From positions 3,720,001-3,784,000 of the forward strand of contig NZ_VFOL01000001.1 of NCBI RefSeq assembly GCF_006716065.1: 64,000 bases of DNA, written 5' to 3'. This DNA comes from Salinispora arenicola. Lineage in GTDB: Bacteria; Actinomycetota; Actinomycetes; Mycobacteriales; Micromonosporaceae. The position numbers were made by a program, and so were the translations under genes. This document shows positions 25,484 through 36,700 of this stretch, piece after piece. The notes beneath the pieces are model-generated. The model searched no databases. It saw only the letters and a program-made list of their open reading frames with translations, and was not told the origin of the DNA. Position 1 is the stretch's first letter, and every line of letters begins with the position of its first letter.

Positions 25484-26360
25484 GCTGGTGCGGTCGCGGC
25501 CTTGTTGGTGTTCGTCGCGCAGGGGATCGTCGCCTACGTGGGGCTGCTCGTATACGCGGTGATCACAGATGCGGGGTTGGGTGGTCAGCTCGCGGGGCCG
25601 TTCCTGGTGCTCCTTGCCGGCGGGCTGGGCGTCGCCCTGGCGCCGCTGGTGTTCGTGCCAGCCGGCCTGGCCGGCGAGGCAGCCACGAAAGGCGGACGCC
25701 TTCCCCTGAAGTTGCTGATCGCGTCCGCCGTTGCCGCAGTGCTGGCCACGATCTACGTTGCTGTCCTGGCAGCAGCAACCGACGTACCGACCGTCAGCAC
25801 CGTGTTGGCCTGCCTGGGCGGCGTGGTCGCTGTGCTTGCCCCCACGACGGTCTACGTCGGCGTCGCCCACGGTGTGCTGCACACCAGTTGGATCTGGCGC
25901 CGTCTCCAAGCGTCGGCATCTGCGGTCCGCCGCATCTAAGCGGCAAGAGGTGCCCGCGTCGAGGAAGTGGCGGCTGCGACGGTCGTCTCCGCGACGCACG
26001 TGTAGCCAGTGATCGGCAGGCCGACCAAGCTCGGTTCGGCCACGGCTGCCTCGACCACCCCCCGTACAGGTCGCGAATCTGGCCTCGGGAGATGGTTGGT
26101 GGATGCGGGGTGTCGGCCGCTGGGAGTTGGCTGGCCCTCAGGATCCTGTTCGTTGGCTTCCTGCGCCTCGCCTGCCGGGGCAGGCGAGGCGGTCAGCCGC
26201 TGAAGACATCGGGCCAGGACGCCGTGGCCGGGCCTCGTTCCTCGTTGATGACCTCTGTCAGCCGGTCGAACTCGACGGCAGGTCAACTTCGGACTCGACC
26301 AGGGTCGCTGCGTTGGCGGGCGCCACCACGTCGGTGCACTCGCGGGCGCGGTGCGACCAT

Positions 26361-26540
26361 TCACGCCGCGACCACGACCATCGAACGCGGCAGCACGACG
26401 AGGGTCGGCCTCAAGCCGGCCTCCCGTCGACGCAGGTCGTCAAGGACGAAGAACTTTCCGACGCCGCCTGGCGCGAGTAGGACAGCGCTTTCCGCTATCC
26501 GGCGAGATCCCAGGTCGGCGTGATGCCAGCAGCAGCGCCG
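26361..26540 (-). pseudogene. P-loop NTPase fragment
   Basis: The minus-strand frame reads ESAVLLAPGGVGKFFVLDDL followed by RRREAGLRPTLVVLPRS and a stop. This resembles the Walker A region of a STAND/NACHT-like ATPase, with Phe replacing the usual Ser/Thr (APGGVGKF). Weak coding-like pieces continue downstream on the same strand in other frames. It is probably a stump of a larger lost ATPase gene. Confidence 0.35.
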
Positions 26541-26546
26541 ATGGCG

Positions 26547-26588
26547 AGCGGGGCACCCCTGAGAGCAAGCGGGGCACCCCTGAGAGCA
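26547..26588. repeat. 21-bp tandem duplication
   Basis: The 21-mer beginning AGCGGGGCACCCCTGAGAGC is present twice head-to-tail (26,547-26,567 and 26,568-26,588) without mismatch. It contains the palindrome GGGGCACCCC. It lies in eroded DNA about 250 bp before the Rhs operon. Confidence 0.7.
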
Positions 26589-26838
26589 ACCTGTACAAGC
26601 CTCGCCGACTTCCCACATCAGAGATACGACGGCGTGCCACCTCCAGCGCCACTGAATGTAGAGAAAGGGTCTTCGGCGAGACAGATCCGACCTGGAGTGT
26701 CACCCTTCGTGTTCTTGGTCCGCGAAATTTTCGGCTTGTCTGGGTTCATCCTTACATTTTGTGATCGTACTTGTGCTTTCTGCCTGTGTGTTCCTAGAGT
26801 CCTGCTCGAATTATGAAGATCGCGCGGGGGAGGGGTTC

Positions 26839-29800
26839 GTGGCGCGTGGGATGACGGCTGCTGTCCGTTCATGCCTTGCTGCTGGTGTCGCGCTGGCGAC
26901 GGTGGCCGTCTTGACAGGTGTGCCGGGAGAGCCGGTGGAGTTCCTGGCTGTGGGGCCGGACGGCGTGACCGGAGGTGCGGAAAGTCGATCCGACGAAGCC
27001 GTGTCTCTGCGTGCCGCCCGTGAAAGCGGCGAGCCGGTCCGGGTGAAGAGCTTGACCTCGGCGACGACTGAGGTGTACGCACTGCCGACCGGCCAGTTCC
27101 GGGCGGACATTGCTGCCGGCGTTCAACGGTTCCGCCGCGGCGGCGAGTGGGTCCGGGTGGACCTTACGTTGAAGGCGCGACCGGACGGCTCGGTGGCGCC
27201 GTTGGCGCATCCGAACGACCTTTGGATCTCGGGCGCCAAGGGTACGGGTGAACACGACCTCGCCGTGGTGGGTGCCGGCGAGAACCGGGTGGTGATGGGT
27301 TGGTCTGGGGCGTTGCCGACGCCGGTGTTGAATGCCAACCGGGCGACCTACCCGGACGCCCGGCCTGGGGTTGACCTGGTGGTGGAGGCGACCCGCCTCG
27401 GCTTCGAGCAGTTTCTCGTGGTCAAGAACCGCGCTGCCCTGACCCACGTGGGTCAGGTTGGCTACGTGTTCTCCGGTTCTGGTGTGGAGACATCAACGCG
27501 TGGGGTCGATGGTTCGATCCTGCTGACGGGTCATGCGGGTGAGCAGACGGCGCGTATTCCCGCGCCATTGATGTGGGACGCGCGGAAGAACATCGCCGGT
27601 AGCCCTGTCGACCAGAAGCCGGTCCGCACCGATGTTGTCAATCGGGACGGCAGGGTCGAGCTGACGCTGACCCCTGACCCGGAATGGTTGCGTAGCGATT
27701 CCACAGTCTATCCGGTCACCATCGACCCGACGGTCAATCCGCTCGGGACGACGTTCGACACGTACGTGCGGGAGACCGTCACCACCGATCAAAACCAGAA
27801 AGACGATCTGCAGATCGGGCTACTGGCAACCACTCCGGCGACCCTGACCCGCTCGTTCATCACCTGGGACACGACGGTCCTCGCCGGTAAGCAGATCACC
27901 GCAGCGACGGTGTCGTTCTGGAACTGGTGGTCGCACACCTGCAACCCGACTTCGTGGGAGATTTGGACGACGGGTACGTCGACCTATACGACCACGTTCA
28001 CGAAGCAGCCGGAGTGGTTTACCAAGGAAGCCACCTCGACGGCGACGCACGGTTCGTTTGACTGTAGTGACGCGTGGGCGACGATTGACGGTAAGAGCTT
28101 CTTCCAGCGCGCCGCCACGGCGAACAAGACCCGGTCCGGCATGGGAATCCGCGCTACGGACGAGACGAGCACCTCCGGTTTCAAGCAGTTCCGCTCCCGT
28201 GAGGGTGCCAGCCCCTCGCAGGACCCGAAGGCGTCGGTGACCTACAACTCGTGGCCGACGGTGCAGTCCCGGTCGACCGTTCCGACCACCAGCTGCGTGA
28301 CGGGTTCGGATCGTCCCCTGGTGAATACGCTCACCCCGCAGCTCAAAGCAACCGTCTCGGACGGGGACGGCACCGCGATGGCAGTCACCTTCGAATGGTG
28401 GGCGATGAACGTCGACCAGCCGATTGGGTCGGTGAGCTTCGGCAGCGTCGCCTCAGGTGCCACGGCTGCGACGACGGTCCCGGCCGGCGCCTTCGTTGAC
28501 GGCGGCATCTACCGCTGGCGGGTGAAGGCGGCCGACGGTGTTTCCGGTAGTGACGTATGGTCGTCGTTTTGCGAGATGCAGGTCTACACCACGGACACCC
28601 CGGTGACCGGCTGTGTCGGCGGAACAGACAGCGACTTCAACGGCGACGGCGTTACCGACATCGCCATCGCTGACCCGGAAGCCACCGTTGAGGGACAGGC
28701 AAAGGCGGGTCACATTCGGCTGGTGTACGGCGGTGGCACCGGCACGGTCGAAACCCTGCATGAGGGCAACTCTCAAGTGTCGGGCAACATCGGCGCAGGT
28801 GACCAGTTCGGGTACTCCGTCTCGGCGTACGATGCGAACAACGACGGCTGTACCGACCTCGCGGTAGGGGTGCCCTTCGAGGACCTGGCGACCACGGCGA
28901 ATGCGGGCGTCACGTACGTCCTGCTCGGTACGCCGGACGGACTCGCGCAGGGGCCTGCGTCGTTGACCTTCCACCAGGGGGCGGGTGCCACTCCCGAGCA
29001 GGCCGAGGTCGACGACCAGTTCGGGTTCGCCGTGGCTGGTGCGGTTGCCCTGACCGGGGAGCCCTATCTTGTGGTCGGGGCCCCGGGTGAGGACATCGGC
29101 GACTCGGTCGACGCCGGTGTGGCGCACTACTTCCGCGGGAATCTCAACGTGCTCTTCCAGGCCGGGGAGCTCGTCCCGGGCGTGGTCGAGCAGGACGACC
29201 GTGTGGGTTACGCCGTGGCGGCTTCGTCCAATCACTTCGCCATCGGCTCGCCGGGCGAGGCGATCGGCGCCGAGGAGTTCGCGGGAGCTGTCTGCGTGTT
29301 CAGCAGCTACGAACTGGTCGACGGTAGCCCGAGACTGGCGGTGAATTTTCACCAGAACGTCGCCAACGTGTCGGGCGTGGCCGAGGCCAACGACCTCTTC
29401 GGAAAGTCGATTTCGATCGCGCCCTACCGGCCGGCTGGTGCCGCGTCGGACCAGGCGGACTCGCTGGTGGTGGTCGGGACTCCTGGTGAGGACATCACCG
29501 TCGAAGAATCCAACACCGTGGTGGCAGACGCGGGCTTGGTACAACGGTTCCACGTCACCGCCGATGCCTTCACGGAGCTGCCTCAGCTCACCCACGCCCC
29601 GGAGGAGGGCGCCTACCTGGGCGAGGAGGTCGTGGTGGTGAACACCGAGCCGGCCAGCGACGGCACGAACGACACCATGTTCCTGGCCATCGGCGCTCCC
29701 GGTGCGGACGCGGGCGACTTGCTTGACACGGGTCGTGTACGCGTGTCCCCCGCTCTGGCTGACCCGATCGGCACGCCGACAACGATCCACCGTGACGCCT

Positions 29801-30021
29801 CAGGCCTGCCCGGCAGCGCCGTAATGCAGGAGTTGATCGGTGCCAGTTTGGGGGCGACCTCGCAACAGTTGTACGTCGGTACTCCATATCGCGACGCGGC
29901 GGTGTACGGGTTCGACTGGTCCAGCCTGTCGGTCGGCACGGCGGTACCGACCACAACCTGGAAGCCCGGCCAGGGCGGTATTCCCGCCGGCGGGACCGCC
30001 TTCGGCGCGGCACTCGGGTGA
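26839..30021 (+). CDS. Secreted DNRLRE / FG-GAP repeat protein of the Rhs locus
   Basis: Starting at GTG 26,839 behind GGGGGAGGGG, the protein has 1060 residues and a Sec signal (SCLAAGVALATVAVLTGVPG). Residues about 35-300 form the N-terminal beta-rich module common to secreted actinomycete Rhs-associated proteins (WVRVDLTLKARPDGSVAPLA, YPVTIDPTVNP). A DNRLRE-type stalk domain follows (about 300-475), then an Ig/Fn-like segment. Residues about 595-1040 are FG-GAP/integrin-alpha-like repeats with calcium loops such as DFNGDGVTDIAIADPE and DANNDGCTDLAVGVPFED. The stop overlaps the start of the next gene (GTGA). A surface scaffold or delivery partner of the Rhs protein is inferred from position. 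Confidence 0.82.
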   Translation: MARGMTAAVRSCLAAGVALATVAVLTGVPGEPVEFLAVGPDGVTGGAESRSDEAVSLRAARESGEPVRVKSLTSATTEVYALPTGQFRADIAAGVQRFRRGGEWVRVDLTLKARPDGSVAPLAHPNDLWISGAKGTGEHDLAVVGAGENRVVMGWSGALPTPVLNANRATYPDARPGVDLVVEATRLGFEQFLVVKNRAALTHVGQVGYVFSGSGVETSTRGVDGSILLTGHAGEQTARIPAPLMWDARKNIAGSPVDQKPVRTDVVNRDGRVELTLTPDPEWLRSDSTVYPVTIDPTVNPLGTTFDTYVRETVTTDQNQKDDLQIGLLATTPATLTRSFITWDTTVLAGKQITAATVSFWNWWSHTCNPTSWEIWTTGTSTYTTTFTKQPEWFTKEATSTATHGSFDCSDAWATIDGKSFFQRAATANKTRSGMGIRATDETSTSGFKQFRSREGASPSQDPKASVTYNSWPTVQSRSTVPTTSCVTGSDRPLVNTLTPQLKATVSDGDGTAMAVTFEWWAMNVDQPIGSVSFGSVASGATAATTVPAGAFVDGGIYRWRVKAADGVSGSDVWSSFCEMQVYTTDTPVTGCVGGTDSDFNGDGVTDIAIADPEATVEGQAKAGHIRLVYGGGTGTVETLHEGNSQVSGNIGAGDQFGYSVSAYDANNDGCTDLAVGVPFEDLATTANAGVTYVLLGTPDGLAQGPASLTFHQGAGATPEQAEVDDQFGFAVAGAVALTGEPYLVVGAPGEDIGDSVDAGVAHYFRGNLNVLFQAGELVPGVVEQDDRVGYAVAASSNHFAIGSPGEAIGAEEFAGAVCVFSSYELVDGSPRLAVNFHQNVANVSGVAEANDLFGKSISIAPYRPAGAASDQADSLVVVGTPGEDITVEESNTVVADAGLVQRFHVTADAFTELPQLTHAPEEGAYLGEEVVVVNTEPASDGTNDTMFLAIGAPGADAGDLLDTGRVRVSPALADPIGTPTTIHRDASGLPGSAVMQELIGASLGATSQQLYVGTPYRDAAVYGFDWSSLSVGTAVPTTTWKPGQGGIPAGGTAFGAALG

Positions 30022-33000
30022 CGGCGCACATGACAACGCAGGGTTCGACGGGGGAGGAACGTACGGTGGTTCGTCGCACGCGTCGGCGGGGCGGGTTGTT
30101 CAGGGTCGGACTTGTGGCCGGCCTGGCCGGCCTCATGACAGCGGTGGTGTTCGTTCAGCCGCACGATGCGACGCCGCCGGTGGTGGCGACAGCAGCGTTG
30201 GCCGATGAGCCGGTCCGGGACACCGAGGCCGAGGCGCTGGTAGCGGCGAAGGCGCTCGACCAGCCGGTGGAGGTGCTGGCGCTACGCACGGAGTACCGTG
30301 ACGTGTTCGCGCAGCCGGACGGCACGTTGGTCGCCAACGATCACACACGGCCGGTCCGGGTTACTCAGGGGGATGACTGGGTTCCCGCCGACGCCACGTT
30401 GGTGGCCCAACCCGATGGCGCCTACGGGCCAACGGCGGCGCTGCTCGGAATGCAGCTGTCCCCGGGCGGCGACGTGCCATTGACGGTGGTGACGCGGGAT
30501 CAGAAGAGTATGACCCTGACCTGGCCGCACGGGTCGCTGCCCGAGCCGGTCGTCGTCGGAAGCCAGGCAACCTACCCGAACGTGTTGCAGGACGTGGACC
30601 TGGTCGCGAACGTGACGGTCGAGGGCTTCTCGCACGTGCTGGTGGTCAAGACCCCGGAGGCGGCCGAGCTTCCGGAGCTGCAGGACCTTCGGCTCGGTGT
30701 GACCGCCGTGGGTTTGACGATCGAGGAAACCGAGCAGGGGGGTGTGGTGGCCTTGGATCCGGCCACCAACAACCCCGTCCTCGAAGCCGACGCTCCGACG
30801 ATGTGGGACAGCGGAACCCAGGAGGGCGGTGAGGTGTTCGCCGCCGCGTCGTTGGCCGCCTCCAGTGACACGGCCACCGATCCTGGTGTGGCCTCCGCGC
30901 AGGGCCCGGGTGACACGTCGAAAGTGGCTCCGGTCGGGCTGGAGTACTCCGACAGCGTGTTGACGCTGACGCCGGACCGGGGCATGTTGCTCGACCCGGA
31001 GGCGTCGTTTCCGCTGTACATCGACCCGGTGTGGCAGAGCAGCACCAACAGCGGCTGGGCGATGGTCGACAGTGGGTATCCCAACGAGGAGTACTGGAAG
31101 TTCGACGGCAAGCGGCACGAACGAATTGGACGTTGCCCCAGCTCGTGCTACAACTCCAAGGTCAAGCGGCTGTTCTACCGGCTCGGCACCCCGTACTCGG
31201 GCAAGACGATCCTGGAGGCGACCTTCCGGGTCACGCTGCAGCACGTCTACAACTCCACGGCCCGGGCAGCCGCGCTGTACCTGATGCCAGCCGGGATCAG
31301 CTCCTCCACCAACTGGAACAACCAACCCGGTGGCTCCGGCTGGTCCGGTGCGACGCACCTTGCCACCAGGTCACCAACCAGCACCAAGTCGACCTGCACC
31401 TCCACCAACCAGAACACCGAGTGGAACGCGAAGACGGCGGTGCAGCAGGCAGCGACCAAGGGGTGGAGCACGGTTACGCTCGGCCTGCGGTCGGTCAACG
31501 AGACCAGTGGGGTGCACACCAAGCGGTTCTGTGACAATGGTGTCCTCTCGGTCCGCTACAACCGCGCACCACTGATCGCCAACGCCAGCGAGCTCACCAT
31601 GTCTCCGGGCGGGCAGTGCGTCTACGGTGCGGGTGCGCCGTATGTCGACGTGCCGCCGAAGCTGAACGCGGTGCTGCGGGATCCGGATCACTCCTCGGCG
31701 CACACCGAGCAGATCAAGGCCGAGTTCAAGGTCACCTGGACGCCGAGCGGTGGGACGGCGCAGTCGCGTAGCTACGTCACGCCACTGAAGGCCAGCGGGT
31801 CGGTCTTCTCGTACACGGTGCCGAGTGACATCGCGCAGAACGTGCCTATCTCCTGGCAGGTACGGGCCAGCGACAACACCAGTTGGGGACCATGGAGCAG
31901 CGATGGATCCCGCGATGTGTGTCAGTTCCTGTACGACAAGTCGAGTCCGACCGCGCCTGATGTGGACTCCGCGGTGTATCTGCCGCAGGACGCGGCGGAC
32001 AACGGGACGCCGGATGCCCCACTGTGCATCGAAAGTGATGAGTGGCTGGGTTCGATCGGAATCCCGGGCAGCTTTGTCTTCGACTCTGCCGCCTCCGACG
32101 TGGTGGAGTACCGGTACGGCTTCAACACCAACCCAGTGCCGGGAGTGAACGTGCTGCGGCCCACCACCGACGGCGGGCCGGTAACACTCGCCGACTGGTA
32201 CCCGGACAAAGAGGGCCCACGGACCATCAACGTCCAGGCCGTCGATCGCGCCGGCCGGTCGAGCACCATTGCCTCCTGCACGTTCCGCGTGGGTAAGCGG
32301 CCGCCGACCGCCCAGTGGTCGCTCGGGGAGGTCGCCGGGCAGGACACGGCCGACGACGCACTCGGCGGCAATCACGCGACCGCCGGTGACGGCGTCACGT
32401 TCGGTGTGCAGGGACCGGGTGGCGCCTCCGACACAGCAGCCTTGTTCGACGGGACCACCAACGGCTATCTCACGACGGCGAACAGTGTGTTGACGGATAC
32501 GTCGACGAGCTTCGCCGTCAGCGGCTGGTTCAAGGTCGACGACCCCACCCGTCAGCAGGTGGCAGTGAGCCAGGACGGCACCGGTGAGCCGGGCTTCGTA
32601 CTGGGAGTCAAGGACGGGGCCTGGTCCTTCTGGATGCCGATCACCGACGTCAATTCGCTCGGCCGGTGGGAGGTGACCGCCGAAGCGGCCACCACGGGCT
32701 GGACCTACGTCGCGGCGGTCTTCGACGGCAGTAAGAAGGAAATGTCACTGCAGGTCGGAACCAACACGCCGCACACCGCGCAACGCCGGTCGTTGACGAA
32801 GTCGCGCGGCCCGCTCCAACTCGGCCGACGGCTTGTCAAGAGCGGCTACGCCGACTACTGGCAGGGCGCGATGGCAGACGTGTCGGCCTTTGACCGCCTG
32901 ATCGTCGACGACGAGGTCAGTGCCCTGAAGAAGACGCCACCGAACCGGAAGGCGTACTGGCGGCTGAACGCGGAGACCGACATGCTCAGCCCGGAGCACG

Positions 33001-33614
33001 GCGGTGGAGTGGGGCTCACCCTCGGGTCCGGCGCGACGGTCTTCAAGCATCCGGTGCTCGCGCTTCTCGGCGGTGGACACCTCGCGCTCACCGGCAGCAC
33101 GGACAGCTACGCCAGCACGCCCACCAACGCCGACATGGCGGGCAGCTTCTCGATCAGCGGACGGGTCAAGCTGACCAGCAACTGTGCGGGGACCCCGATG
33201 ACGGCCTTCTCGCAGAAGGGCGTCCATGGCAGTTCGGTGGTGGTGCGTTGCAACCAGGCCGGTGAGTGGGAGCTGGCCGTGACCGAGACCGACGAGGTGG
33301 GGCCGGAGTGGACGACTGGGGACACCGACAAGACGCCGAAGTTGATCGGCAAGGGCGACCATCTGGCACTCGTCTACAACGGCTACACCCGAGAGATGGT
33401 GCTGTACGTCAACGGAGACCTCCGCGCAGCTATCGAGCTGGTGTCGCCGTTTGTCGCCACCGGCGGCGTGCAGGTGGGACGGGCGTTCCTCGACGACTCG
33501 TTCCAGGAGCACCTCTCGGGGGCCGTTGACGATGTCCGAGTCTACGACGGGGTCGCTGACCCGGTGCTGATCCAGCGGCTCAACCTGCAGACCCGCGAGC
33601 AGCTCGCGCTCTGA
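30018..33614 (+). CDS. Secreted DNRLRE / LamG protein of the Rhs locus
   Basis: This 1198-residue exported protein begins at GTG 30,018, overlapping the previous stop; ATG 30,030 is an alternative. It has a basic start and one export helix (GLVAGLAGLMTAVVFV). The first 330 residues repeat the architecture of the preceding gene (WVPADATLVAQPDGAYGPTA, FPLYIDPVW). A DNRLRE-like domain with Cys pairs follows (about 340-520), then Fn3-like segments. Two LamG/concanavalin-like domains end the protein (about 765-960 and 995-1180, with SFAVSGWFKVDD and SFSISGRVKLTS). Carbohydrate or surface binding is expected for LamG. It precedes the Rhs gene by 90 bp. Confidence 0.82.
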   Translation: MTAHMTTQGSTGEERTVVRRTRRRGGLFRVGLVAGLAGLMTAVVFVQPHDATPPVVATAALADEPVRDTEAEALVAAKALDQPVEVLALRTEYRDVFAQPDGTLVANDHTRPVRVTQGDDWVPADATLVAQPDGAYGPTAALLGMQLSPGGDVPLTVVTRDQKSMTLTWPHGSLPEPVVVGSQATYPNVLQDVDLVANVTVEGFSHVLVVKTPEAAELPELQDLRLGVTAVGLTIEETEQGGVVALDPATNNPVLEADAPTMWDSGTQEGGEVFAAASLAASSDTATDPGVASAQGPGDTSKVAPVGLEYSDSVLTLTPDRGMLLDPEASFPLYIDPVWQSSTNSGWAMVDSGYPNEEYWKFDGKRHERIGRCPSSCYNSKVKRLFYRLGTPYSGKTILEATFRVTLQHVYNSTARAAALYLMPAGISSSTNWNNQPGGSGWSGATHLATRSPTSTKSTCTSTNQNTEWNAKTAVQQAATKGWSTVTLGLRSVNETSGVHTKRFCDNGVLSVRYNRAPLIANASELTMSPGGQCVYGAGAPYVDVPPKLNAVLRDPDHSSAHTEQIKAEFKVTWTPSGGTAQSRSYVTPLKASGSVFSYTVPSDIAQNVPISWQVRASDNTSWGPWSSDGSRDVCQFLYDKSSPTAPDVDSAVYLPQDAADNGTPDAPLCIESDEWLGSIGIPGSFVFDSAASDVVEYRYGFNTNPVPGVNVLRPTTDGGPVTLADWYPDKEGPRTINVQAVDRAGRSSTIASCTFRVGKRPPTAQWSLGEVAGQDTADDALGGNHATAGDGVTFGVQGPGGASDTAALFDGTTNGYLTTANSVLTDTSTSFAVSGWFKVDDPTRQQVAVSQDGTGEPGFVLGVKDGAWSFWMPITDVNSLGRWEVTAEAATTGWTYVAAVFDGSKKEMSLQVGTNTPHTAQRRSLTKSRGPLQLGRRLVKSGYADYWQGAMADVSAFDRLIVDDEVSALKKTPPNRKAYWRLNAETDMLSPEHGGGVGLTLGSGATVFKHPVLALLGGGHLALTGSTDSYASTPTNADMAGSFSISGRVKLTSNCAGTPMTAFSQKGVHGSSVVVRCNQAGEWELAVTETDEVGPEWTTGDTDKTPKLIGKGDHLALVYNGYTREMVLYVNGDLRAAIELVSPFVATGGVQVGRAFLDDSFQEHLSGAVDDVRVYDGVADPVLIQRLNLQTREQLAL

Positions 33615-33624
33615 CGCGACCACT

Positions 33625-33656
33625 GCTGGGTCCGCCCCTTGTCGGGCGGGCCCAGC
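33625..33656. terminator. Hairpin between LamG gene and Rhs gene
   Basis: GCTGGGTCCGCCC (33,625-33,637) pairs with GGGCGGGCCCAGC (33,644-33,656) with one G:U, leaving a 6-base loop. There is no U-tract. It may attenuate rather than end transcription, since the Rhs gene follows on the same strand. Confidence 0.55.
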
Positions 33657-33703
33657 ACACCTCACGCCTTCCTTCCGATGTTCCTCGACCCCTTGGAGGG
33701 GTG

Positions 33704-36700
33704 ATGTTCTCCCGACATCTGGTCCGGCGCGGCCGGTTCCACCGCCGCACCGTGCGACCGGTCGCCTGGGCGATGGCCGGCGTGATGGGTGCCAGCCTCA
33801 TCCAGGTCGCGGCGCCGCCTGTCGCGGCTGAGCCGAAACTCAACCGGCCCGCCACCACCGACCCGGGGAAGATCTTACCGACGCGGGATCCGCTGCCGGT
33901 CAAGCCGCGCGCAGCGAACCCAGCGGTAGCCGCTGCGTCCACCGAACCAGCGAAGGTGTCCTGGCCCACGGCTGGAGTCGCGGACCTCACCGTCGCGGCC
34001 ACCGCGGTGGCCAGCCGCACCGCCAGGTCCGTCGCACCGACCGTAGCCACCAACGTCGGCGGACTACCGGTTTCGGTGTCGCCGGTGCACGCGACGACTG
34101 GCGCGAATCGGGCGGCAACCCTAGAACGGGATCGCGCCACCGACGCCGCCCCAGGCAAGGTACGGGTCGAGGTTCTCGACCGCAGCGCCACCGAAAAGGC
34201 AAGGGTTGACGGCCCACTCGTTCGCGTGACGCGAGTCGACGGCCGGTCGGCCAGCGGGAAGGTCCGACTTGGTCTTGGCTACGAGGGCATAGCGGGCGCC
34301 TACGGCGGTGACTTCGGAGCTCGACTACGGCTGGTCCAACTACCTGAGTGCGCCCTGACCAACCCCGAGAAGGCCCAGTGCACTGCCGCGCCCGTACCCA
34401 CGACCAACGACAGCGCGTCGCAGACGCTCTCCGCCGAGGTACACACCGGCGCGCTTCTCGCCATGGCGGCCGCCGATTCCTCATCGCAGGGTGACTACGG
34501 TGCGACGAAACTGGCGCCGTCGGCCAAGTGGTCGGTGGCCCCCTCGACCGGCGGCTTCTCCTGGAACTACCCGTTGCGCACCCCACCGGTGCCGGGCGGC
34601 GGTGCGCCGCCGATCGCACTGGCCTACTCGTCGCAGTCGATCGATGGTCGGACCGCGACGACGAACAACCAGGGTTCGTGGATCGGTGAGGGCTTCAACT
34701 ACGAGCCCGGTCACATCGAGCGTCGGTACAACCCATGCTCGGAGGACGGGCACGACCAGTATGCCGACCAGTGCTGGGCGTACGACAACGCGACCATCCT
34801 GCTGAACGGCCGGTCGACGGAGCTGGTCAAGTCCGGCGACACCTGGCGGTTCGCGGCCGACGACGGGTCGAAGGTCGAGCGGCTCACCGGCGCGGTCAAC
34901 GGTGACAACAACGGCGAGTACTGGAAGGTCACCGCCACCGACGGCACCGAATATTACTTCGGCCTGAATCGGCTTCCCGGCTGGACCTCCGGCAAGGAGG
35001 AGACCAAGTCGACGTGGACGGTGCCGATCTACGGCGACGACGCGGGTGAGCCGTGCTACGACGAGACCTTCACCTCGGCCCACTGCGATCAGGCATGGCG
35101 GTGGAGCCTCGACTACGTCAAGGACCGCTATGGCAACGTCAGTTCCTACTTCTACCAGCAAGAGATCAACCACTATGCCCGGGGCGCGCGTGCTGACGTC
35201 AACGGTGCCCCGTACGTGCGCGGCGGTTGGCTCAAGCGCATCGACTACGGGCAGCGGCACGACGAGGTCTACGCGACCAACGCCCCGGCCCGGGTCCGTT
35301 TCGACACGAAGGAACGGTGCCTGCCCAGCGGGGACATCGACTGTGACCCGCAGGACCTAAACGACACCACTGCGCAGCACTGGCCGGACGTGCCGTTCGA
35401 CCGCAACTGTGCCGCGAACACCAAGTGCACTCTGGACCAGAGCACTCCGACCTTCTGGACCCGGGCCCGGCTGACCGGCATCACCACCGAGATCCGCGAG
35501 GGCACCGACTGGGCGGCGGTGGACCACTGGAAGCTGGACCACCTGCTCACCGACAATGGCGACGGTTCCCGGACCCTCTGGCTTCACAAGATCACCCACA
35601 GCGGTCTCTACGGTCCCGGCGCGGATATCGCCATGCCATCGGTGGAGCTGGGGGGTCTGCAACTGCCCAACCGGATCGACCGTAACGGTGACAACATCGC
35701 CCCGCTGGTGCGCTTCCGACTCGCCACGGTCTGGACGGACACCGGCGGACAGGTCGACGTCAACTACGCCACCCCGGACTGCACCCAGTCCAACCTCCCC
35801 ACCCCGGGCAACAGCACCCGCCGCTGCTACCCGGTGCGGTGGAGCCCGCTCGGCAGCGGCGACCCGATCATCGACTGGTTCCACAAGTATGTCGTCGAGC
35901 AGGTCGTCGAAACCGACCGCACCGGTGGAGCACCGGATATGGTGACCCGCTACCAGTACCTGGACGGGGCGGCCTGGCGGCACGCCGACCCCGACGGGAT
36001 CACCGACCCGGACGACCTGACCTGGAGTGATTGGCGCGGCTACGGCCGGGTGATCGTCACCGCCGGTGACGGCCAGGTCCAGACGACCAAGACGGAGTAC
36101 CGCTACCTGCGGGGCATGCACGGCGACAAGGATCCGGACGGTGGCACCCGCACGGTCACCGTGACCGACTCCACCGGCGGCACCCACACCGACCACGACG
36201 AGTTCTCCGGCCACCAGGTGGAGAGCATCGTCTATGACGGCGCCGAGGTGGTGAGTAAGAAGATCGAGACCCCGTGGCGGCACAACACCGCGACGGAGAC
36301 TCACAACTGGGGCAGTAAGAAGGCCTGGTTTGTCAACACCGCCACGGCCAGGAACCTGGTCGCGCTGGCCGCGGGCGGCTGGCGGGAGACGAAGCAGAAC
36401 TCGACCTTTGACACGAGCTTCGGCCGGGTGACCCAGACCGAGCACGAGGGCGATGTCGCGGTCACCGGCGACGAGTCGTGCAGCCGCACCACCTACGCCG
36501 ACAACCCCACGAGCCACCTCCACAACGTGGTTTCGCGCGTGGAGTCGGTCGCGGTCACGTGCTCCGCCACCCCCGACCGCAGCAAGCAGGTCATCTCCGA
36601 CAATAGGACCAGTTACGACGGCAAGGCGTTCGGTGAACCGCCGACGTTGGGGAACCCGACCCGCACCGAGCGGCTCAAGAGCCACGACGGCACGTCACCG

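Larger units (their letters stand above)
24217..25939 (+). pseudogene. Small membrane protein gene split by IS630
   Basis: ATG 24,217 follows GGGAGG and encodes MIGMIARHL before the IS630 end at 24,243. The frame resumes after the right end (from 25,484) with AGAVAALLVFVAQGIVAYVG and runs to TAA 25,939. Removing the element and one TA copy restores an uninterrupted 160-codon gene. The product would have four hydrophobic segments (AVAALLVFVAQGIVAYVGLL, GPFLVLLAGGLGVALAPLVF, LLIASAVAAVLATIYVAVLA and LACLGGVVAVLAPTTVYVGV). Its family is not recognised. The gene is presumably inactive, although a GTG at 25,469 inside the right repeat could start a product. Confidence 0.8.
25940..26838. other. Eroded region upstream of the Rhs locus
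   Basis: No intact gene is present in 0.9 kb. On the minus strand there are remnants of an NTPase (annotated separately). The stretch 26,690-26,838 is AT-richer than the surroundings and must hold the promoter of the long secreted-protein operon; the purine block GGGGGAGGGG lies just before GTG 26,839. Confidence 0.45.
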
